Shown here piece by piece: positions 59,383 to 64,000 of a stretch of DNA of 64,000 nucleotides (position 1 is its first letter; each line of letters opens with the position of its first letter). Where the stretch lies: NCBI RefSeq assembly GCF_000620705.1, contig NZ_KK211171.1:265143-329142 (forward strand), in the 5' to 3' direction. Origin of the DNA: Nocardioides sp. URHA0020 (GTDB lineage Bacteria > Actinomycetota > Actinomycetes > Propionibacteriales > Nocardioidaceae). The notes under the pieces were generated by a model. The model did no database searches. It saw nothing but the letters and a program-made list of their open reading frames with translations, and was not told where the DNA came from. The translations under genes were made by a program, and so were the position numbers.

Positions 59383-59425
59383 GCAAACAAAAAGGCCGCG
59401 AATCCCGGTGAGGGATCCGCGGCCT
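59383..59425 (-). terminator. whiB7 leader attenuator (intrinsic terminator)
   Basis: RNA arms AGGCCGCGGAUCCC and GGGAUUCGCGGCCU form 14 pairs (one G-U) with a UCACC loop, followed by UUUUUGUUUG. It begins 22 bases after the upstream ORF stop and ends 104 bases before the whiB7 start. CUCCAGGC (59429-59422), overlapping the first arm, can instead pair with GCCUGGAG (59471-59464) inside the upstream ORF, giving a candidate antiterminator. Confidence 0.85.
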
Positions 59426-59447
59426 GGAGGCTGCCGAGCTGTTGGGG

Positions 59448-59687
59448 TCAACAGGTCGGTGGTCTCCAGGCAGAGTTCCCCGGGATGTAGGACTGGGCGA
59501 GGCCCAGACCCGCCTTGACGGCGCCCGTGGTGCCGGCGATATCCACCAGCCGCTCGCGCACGACCGAGGTCGTCGAGGTACGGCGGGCAGCGGTGGCCGG
59601 CGTGACCACACCAAAGGCGTGGCCGGACATGGGCATGCCGAAGTCGGACGGGTTCGTCGCCGTCATCCAGAGCTTGTTGCTGTTCAC
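59448..59687 (-). CDS. whiB7 leader ORF (uORF), 79 codons
   Basis: Starts at GTG 59687 with a perfect AAGGAGG eight bases upstream; begins MNSNKLWMTATNPSDFG, includes MPMSGHAFGVVTPATA and VRERLVDIAGTTGAVKAG, and ends NSAWRPPTC. An earlier in-frame GTG at 59696 overlaps the ribosome site. The stop codon falls in a small hairpin (CUGUUG/CAACAG). By analogy with mycobacterial whiB7, translation of this ORF probably controls read-through at the downstream terminator; whether the peptide has its own function is unknown. Confidence 0.72.
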   Translation of the reverse strand: MNSNKLWMTATNPSDFGMPMSGHAFGVVTPATAARRTSTTSVVRERLVDIAGTTGAVKAGLGLAQSYIPGNSAWRPPTC

Positions 59688-59760
59688 GTGGGCCACCTCC
59701 TTCGGTTCGTCGTGCGCCGGTCGTGCCAGGACCGTGATGCGCTACTGATCAAGTGAGAGA

Positions 59761-59790
59761 AAACTATCGGCTCATACAGGTAAGGGGCAA
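59761..59790 (-). promoter_or_regulatory. Candidate whiB7 promoter
   Basis: On the minus strand TTGCCC (59790-59785) and TAGTTT (59766-59761) are separated by 18 bases, with an AT-rich block (AAATCGT and AGTTTTTGAGAAAT) directly upstream of the -35, the kind of site WhiB7 binds at SigA promoters. It lies between the uvrD2 stop and the leader ORF. Confidence 0.5.
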
Positions 59791-59831
59791 ACGATTTACT
59801 GCCCATTTCTCAAAAACTTTCTGCCACGCTC

Positions 59832-61874
59832 TCAGTTCACGAGCGTCAGCACGTCCTCGCCGTACTTCTCCACCTTCGAGCGGCCGATCCCGTTGATCCT
59901 CAGCAGTGCCTCGGGCGTGCTCGGCTTGTGCTCGGCGATCAGCTGCAGGGTCGCGTCGGTGAAGACGACGAACGCGGGCTTGCCCTCCTCGCCCGCGCGC
60001 TCCCGGCGCCAGTCGCGCAGCCGGTCGAACAACGCCTCGTCGTACGACGCCGGGCAGTCCGCGCACCGGCCGACCTTCTTCTCCGCACCGGTCGACAGCG
60101 GGCGGCCGCACTCGCGGCAGCTGGCGATCTTGCGGTGGCGAGGCGTCTCGCTGGTGGCACGGACCGAGTCGGGCAGCAGCGGGTCGAGGAACCGCGACGG
60201 CTTGCGGGAGGCACGGCCTCCGGGGTTGCGCGCCAGCGACCAGGAGAGCGAGAGGTCGATCCGCGCCCGCGTCATGCCGACGTAGAGCAGCCGCCGCTCC
60301 TCCTCGATCGCCGCGGGGGTGTCGGCGTACGTGATCGGCAGGGTGCCGTCCTGGAGCCCGCACAGGAAGACCGAGTCCCACTCGAGGCCCTTGGCCGCGT
60401 GGAAGGTCGCGAGGGTGACGCCGTCGGCGACGGGCGCATGCTGCTCCGAGGCGCGGCGGTCGAGGTCGTCGACGAAGGCGTTGAGGTCGGGCAGGGCGCC
60501 GTCGAGCGGGGTGCGGGCGAACTCGGTCGCCTGGTTGACCAGCGCCTGCCAGGACTCCCAGCGGTCACGGGTCTGACCGCGACCGGTCGGCGCCTCGGCC
60601 TTCCAGCCCATGCCGCCCAGGATGCCGGTCACCGCGGTGACGATGCCGTCGTCGGCGCCCTCGCCGGAGCGGGCGGCGCCGCGCAGCCGCGTGACCGCCT
60701 CACGGACCTCGGGCCGGTCGAAGAAGCGGGCGGCGCCGCGGATGACGTACGGCACCCCGCGGGCCGAGAGCGCCTCCTCGAAGGACTCGGACTGGGCGTT
60801 GATCCGGAACAGCACCGCGACCTCGGCGAGCGAGCGGCCGCCGTCGCGGAGCCGGGCGATCTGAGCGGCGACCGCGTCGGCCTCCGCGACCTCGTCGGGA
60901 CGGGCGGTGTAGCTGACCGACGGGCCCGAGGACCGCTGCGCCCTCAGGTCGACGCCGCGGCTGTCCGAGCCCGCGAGCAGCGTGTTGGCGGCGTCGACGA
61001 CCTCGGGCGTCGAGCGGTAGTTGCGGACCAGCTCGATCGACGCGGCCTGGGGGTACTCGGTGCGGAAGTCGCGCAGGTAGCGGGCGTCGGCACCGGCGAA
61101 GGAGTAGATCGTCTGGGCGGGGTCGCCGACCACGCACAGCTCGTCCCGCCCGCCTAGCCAGAGCCGCAGCAGTGCCCACTGCAGCGGCGAGACGTCCTGG
61201 AACTCGTCGACGACGAACCACTTGTACTGCCGGCGCACCTGCGCCGCGACCCGCTCGTCCTCGTCGAGGAGCCCGGCCGTCAGCAGCAGGACGTCCTCCA
61301 TGTCCATCCGGCCCTGGCCGCGCTTGACGTCCTCGTACGCCGCGAAGACGCGTGCCACGGTGTCGGGATCCTGGCCCGACACCACCCGGCCCCGGGCCTG
61401 GGCGATGCGGACGTAGTCGTCGGGGTGGACGTTGCTGACCTTGGCCCACTCGATCTCCGAGGCCAGGTCGCGCAACGACGCCTGGTCGGGCTTGATCCGG
61501 TGACGGCTGGCGGCGGAGGCGAGCAGGCCGATCTTCGACTCGATCAGGCTGGGCAGCTCGGTGCCCTGGACGCGCGGCCAGAAGTAGCGCAGCTGCCGGA
61601 GCGCGGCGGAGTGGAAGGTCCTGGCCTGGACGCCGCCGGCGCCCAGCGCACGGAGCCGACCCCGCATCTCGCCCGCCGCCCGGGTCGTGAACGTGACCGC
61701 CAGGACCTCCGTCGGGGCGTAGACCCCGGTCGCCACCCCGTGGGCGATCCGGTGGGTGATCGCGCGGGTCTTGCCGGTGCCGGCACCCGCCAGCACCCGG
61801 ACCGGCCCGCGGAGCGCCTCGGCGACCTGGCGCTGCTCGGGATCGAGGGCGGACAGCAGGTCGGGGGCGGGCAT
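59832..61874 (-). CDS. uvrD2: ATP-dependent DNA helicase UvrD2
   Basis: A 680-residue superfamily 1A helicase. Walker A AGAGTGKT at residues 29-36; motif II VVDEFQDVSPLQW; motif III GDPAQTIYSFAGA; motif IV VRNYRSTP; motif V TFHAAKGLEWDSVF; motif VI YVGMTRAR. C-terminal CRECGRPL...CADCPASY forms the four-Cys motif and the final 85 residues an HRDC domain (AFVVFTDATLQLIAEHKP...INGIGRSKVEKYG), the architecture of mycobacterial UvrD2. 3'-5' unwinding in DNA repair. ATG 61874 has AGGAG upstream; TTG 61886 is an alternative. Confidence 0.95.
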   Translation of the reverse strand: MPAPDLLSALDPEQRQVAEALRGPVRVLAGAGTGKTRAITHRIAHGVATGVYAPTEVLAVTFTTRAAGEMRGRLRALGAGGVQARTFHSAALRQLRYFWPRVQGTELPSLIESKIGLLASAASRHRIKPDQASLRDLASEIEWAKVSNVHPDDYVRIAQARGRVVSGQDPDTVARVFAAYEDVKRGQGRMDMEDVLLLTAGLLDEDERVAAQVRRQYKWFVVDEFQDVSPLQWALLRLWLGGRDELCVVGDPAQTIYSFAGADARYLRDFRTEYPQAASIELVRNYRSTPEVVDAANTLLAGSDSRGVDLRAQRSSGPSVSYTARPDEVAEADAVAAQIARLRDGGRSLAEVAVLFRINAQSESFEEALSARGVPYVIRGAARFFDRPEVREAVTRLRGAARSGEGADDGIVTAVTGILGGMGWKAEAPTGRGQTRDRWESWQALVNQATEFARTPLDGALPDLNAFVDDLDRRASEQHAPVADGVTLATFHAAKGLEWDSVFLCGLQDGTLPITYADTPAAIEEERRLLYVGMTRARIDLSLSWSLARNPGGRASRKPSRFLDPLLPDSVRATSETPRHRKIASCRECGRPLSTGAEKKVGRCADCPASYDEALFDRLRDWRRERAGEEGKPAFVVFTDATLQLIAEHKPSTPEALLRINGIGRSKVEKYGEDVLTLVN

Positions 61875-61954
61875 CCGGGGGAACAACTCCTGCGCTGCGA
61901 TGGTTGGATCAGGCGGACGAACAACACCCTAGACGTCGGAGGCGACAGTCCCAG

Positions 61955-62209
61955 ATGAGCAGCCCCTTCACGATGTACACCACTCCCTGGTGCGGCTACT
62001 GCCACCGGCTGAAGAGCCAGCTGGACCGCGAAGGCATCGCGTTCGACATCGTCGACATCGAGCAGGACCCGAGCGCGACGCAGATCGTCGAGTCCGCCAA
62101 CAACGGCAACCAGACGGTCCCGACGCTGGTCTACACCGACGGCACCGCGCAGACGAACCCGTCGCTCGCGCAGGTCAAGGCGAAGATCGCGGAGCTCGCG
62201 AGCGCCTGA
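61955..62209 (+). CDS. mrx1: Mycoredoxin
   Basis: An 84-residue glutaredoxin-fold protein with active site WCGYC (Cys13, Cys16), the cis-Pro segment QTVPTLVYTDG and a C-terminal helix. Its TTPWCGYCHRLKSQLDREG start matches mycoredoxin-1, which reduces mycothiol mixed disulfides. GGAGGCG lies upstream of ATG 61955. Divergent from uvrD2, as Rv3198A is in M. tuberculosis, and convergent with nudC. Confidence 0.92.
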   Translation: MSSPFTMYTTPWCGYCHRLKSQLDREGIAFDIVDIEQDPSATQIVESANNGNQTVPTLVYTDGTAQTNPSLAQVKAKIAELASA

Positions 62210-62212
62210 GCG

Positions 62213-63121
62213 TCACCAGGCTCCGGGGAGCGGGCCGCCGTACCAGTGCTCGACCAGCGACCGGCTGATCGAGACGCCGCCGGGGAGCACGACCGAGCCG
62301 GCCTCGGCCAGGTCCTTCATCTCGGCGCGGGTGAACCAGCGCGCCTCCTCGATCTCGTGCTCGTCGACGGTGATGTCGGTCGACACGGCCCGGCCGATCA
62401 TGCCCAGCATCAGGCTGGCCGGCAGCGGCCACGGCTGGTTGCCGAAGTACTCGACCTCGCCGACCTGGACGCCGACCTCCTCGGCCACCTCCCGGCGCAC
62501 GGCGTCCTCGAGAGTCTCGCCCGGCTCGCAGAAGCCGGCGAGCGTCGAGAAGCGCCCCTCGGGCCAGACCGCCTGACGCCCGAGCAGGCAGCGCTCGTCC
62601 TCGGACCCGGGCTCGCCGTGGGTGACGACCATGATCACCGCCGGGTCCGTGCGCGGGAACTGGGTGTGGCCGTTGGCGCACCGCAGCTCGTGGCCGGACT
62701 TCACCGGTGCGAGCGGCTCGCCGCAGCGCGGGCAGTAGTGAGTCACGAAGAGCCACTCGGCCAGGCCGAGCGCGTGGAGGAGCAGCGGTGCGGCGTCCAC
62801 GGCCCCGTCGGCCAGCGAGGGCAGCAGGCCGCGCAGCGGCGTCCACTCCCCCTTCGCGGACCTCGAGATCTCCGCGTCCACGATGACGGCGAACCACGCC
62901 AGGCCGTCGTGCTCGCCGAGCAGCACCCGCAGGCCGTCGGGCGCATCGGCCGGCGAGACCCAGTCGATGCGGCCGTCGACCGGCTTGATCCGGGTCCCGG
63001 ACACCACCAGGACCCGGGTGCCCGGGTCGGCCCACTGCTCCTCGAGCCAGGCGTCGTCCGCACGACGTACGGCGACCCGGTCGTGGGCGTTGGCGGAGAG
63101 CTGCTCGTGCGCGTAGGTCAC
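62213..63121 (-). CDS. nudC: NAD(+) diphosphatase NudC
   Basis: A 302-residue NudC. A zinc-ribbon segment YCPRCGEPLAP...LRCANGH has three Cys and a His at the fourth position. The Nudix box is GFCEPGETLEDAVRREVAEE, followed by the NADH-specific NQPWPLPAS motif (usual form SQPWPFPxS). It hydrolyses NAD(H) to NMN and AMP and can decap NAD-RNA. GTG 63121 is favoured because the longer frame to 63160 overlaps the divergent deoD start; no strong ribosome site for either divergent gene. Confidence 0.93.
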   Translation of the reverse strand: MTYAHEQLSANAHDRVAVRRADDAWLEEQWADPGTRVLVVSGTRIKPVDGRIDWVSPADAPDGLRVLLGEHDGLAWFAVIVDAEISRSAKGEWTPLRGLLPSLADGAVDAAPLLLHALGLAEWLFVTHYCPRCGEPLAPVKSGHELRCANGHTQFPRTDPAVIMVVTHGEPGSEDERCLLGRQAVWPEGRFSTLAGFCEPGETLEDAVRREVAEEVGVQVGEVEYFGNQPWPLPASLMLGMIGRAVSTDITVDEHEIEEARWFTRAEMKDLAEAGSVVLPGGVSISRSLVEHWYGGPLPGAW

Positions 63122-63146
63122 GTGGACCGAGGCTAGTCTCCTGCCA

Positions 63147-63884
63147 GTGAGCACCCACATCGGAGCCCGGCCCGGAGAGATCGCCCCCCTCGTCCTGATG
63201 CCGGGCGACCCCCTGCGCGCCCGGTGGATCGCGGAGACCTTCCTCGAGGACGCCCGCTGCTACACCGAGGTGCGGGGGATGTACGGCTACACCGGCACCT
63301 GGCAGGGGCATCGCGTCTCCGTCCAGGGCTCCGGCATGGGGCAGCCGTCGCTGGCCATCTACGCCAACGAGCTCTTCACGGAGTACGACGTGCAGGCGGT
63401 CGTCCGGGTCGGCTCCTGCGGTGCGATGACCGAGCGGGTCGCCGTGCGCGACATCGTCATCGCGTCGGGTGCGTGCACCGACTCGTCGATGAACCGGATC
63501 CGCTTCGAGGGCCTCGACTACGCGCCGGTCGCCGACTTCGGTCTGCTGCGCGCCGCCCACGACGCCGCCGTCGCGCGGCGACTCGACGAGGCCGTGCACG
63601 TCGGGCTGATCTACAGCAGCGACTCGTTCTACCCGGCGCGACCGGAGCTGGCGGCGCGGATGGTGGAGTACGGCGTGCTCGCGGTCGAGATGGAGGCCAG
63701 CGCCCTCTACACGCTCGCCGCCAAGCACGGCCGTCGCGCCCTGGCGATCTGCACGGTCTCCGACCACATCGTGACCGGTGAGGAGACCACATCGCAGGAG
63801 CGCGAGCAGACCTTCGGGGCGATGGTGGAGATCGCGCTGACGGCGGGCGTGTCCGGCGCGGGCGGTTTCGAGGCTCAGGCCTAG
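63147..63884 (+). CDS. deoD: Purine nucleoside phosphorylase, DeoD type
   Basis: A 245-residue hexameric-type PNP. LMPGDPLRARWIAE at the N-terminus, GMGQPSLAIYANEL, VRVGSCGAM (phosphate/ribose site), GLIYSSDSFY, LAVEMEASALYTLAA and CTVSDHIVTGE with the catalytic Asp. It cleaves purine (deoxy)nucleosides with phosphate in salvage. GTG 63147 gives the family start (STHIGA). The last seven codons lie inside a repeated intergenic element, so the C-terminus (GGFEAQA) is repeat-derived. Confidence 0.94.
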   Translation: MSTHIGARPGEIAPLVLMPGDPLRARWIAETFLEDARCYTEVRGMYGYTGTWQGHRVSVQGSGMGQPSLAIYANELFTEYDVQAVVRVGSCGAMTERVAVRDIVIASGACTDSSMNRIRFEGLDYAPVADFGLLRAAHDAAVARRLDEAVHVGLIYSSDSFYPARPELAARMVEYGVLAVEMEASALYTLAAKHGRRALAICTVSDHIVTGEETTSQEREQTFGAMVEIALTAGVSGAGGFEAQA

Positions 63885-63955
63885 CGGCCTTCGCACCTCA
63901 ACCACCGTTCGGTGGTTGAGGTGCGAAGGCGCCCTGGCGCCTGAGCCTCGAAACC
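63864..63955. repeat. Nested inverted repeat (Nocardioides-type intergenic element) at deoD end
   Basis: Outer arms GGTTTCGAGGCTCAGGC (63864-63880) and its exact complement (63939-63955) enclose a second 20-bp perfect stem, GCCTTCGCACCTCAACCACC (63887-63906) and its complement (63911-63930), with a GTTC loop. Two inverted copies of one unit containing CGGTGGTTGAGGTGCGA and GCCTCGAAACC; similar units recur in Nocardioides genomes as I recall. The inner stem can terminate deoD transcription. Bases 63956-64000 hold nothing else identifiable. Confidence 0.75.
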
Positions 63956-64000
63956 ACCGGCCGCCCGGATTACCTCGGGGGTCGCCGACGTTCACCTGGC

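Noticed and set aside
58790-59518. 242-codon plus-strand open frame over whiB7
   Set aside because: Antisense to whiB7 with its Cys ligands and AT-hook intact; no ribosome site and no recognisable domain.

Overview
The window is 64 kb of very GC-rich DNA with short intergenic gaps, many GTG starts, strong GC hairpin terminators and typically actinobacterial families (WhiB7, UvrD2 with HRDC, mycoredoxin, UPF0182, PPA1309, DUF2342 metalloprotease, F420-type reductase, LAL regulator). The intergenic repeat at the right end and the PPA1309/UPF0182 block fit Propionibacteriales, most likely Nocardioides or a close relative. The species assignment is inference; no search was run.

Layout. 1-9.6 kb: mixed metabolic and surface genes (SDR, sulfotransferase, Gly-rich secreted repeat protein, catalase-like protein, polyol dehydrogenase plus HAD phosphatase, DUF707, glucose-dehydrogenase-like MDR enzyme, ZIP transporter). 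9.6-13.3 kb: a LuxR protein with a pseudo-receiver, RNase J, and a chain of overlapping tiny genes. 13.5-16.4 kb: a stress-type set (small membrane proteins, PRC-barrel/DUF2382) around a SigB-like divergent promoter. 16.4-21 kb: alpha/beta hydrolase and SDR, divergent across paired inverted repeats, next to a 915-residue LAL regulator. 22.9-25.2 kb: a compact DUF4956-VTC-PAP2 operon, probably polyphosphate related. 26-34.4 kb: a carbohydrate locus (GH106-like rhamnosidase, ROK repressor, GH3) with visible operators. 34.6-37.4 kb: a hybrid histidine kinase. 37.4-43 kb: an accessory, partly decayed segment (pseudogenes, SUFU-domain and DUF6308 genes, an OB-fold protein, small ORFs, repeats). 43-44.8 kb: membrane protein, F420-type reductase, initiator tRNA-Met.

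44.9-63.9 kb is a conserved actinobacterial core block whose order recalls the M. tuberculosis Rv3193c-Rv3199c region: UPF0182, PPA1309, Lon-like PDZ protease, MoaE, DUF2342 protease, NUDIX, MFS, YgjP-like peptidase, PHP protein, crotonase, DUF5679, cyclodehydratase-like protein, whiB7, uvrD2, mycoredoxin, nudC, then deoD.

The most striking regulatory structure is the whiB7 leader (59.28-59.79 kb): an AT-rich promoter, a 79-codon upstream ORF with a perfect ribosome-binding site, an intrinsic terminator 22 bases after its stop codon, and an 8-bp pairing that would compete with that terminator, i.e. a complete-looking transcription attenuator. Downstream of whiB7 lie two tandem paralogous small genes and one strong terminator, so the transcript appears to be whiB7 plus a duplicated small-protein pair. 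Several genes under 80 codons are reported here from direct translation.
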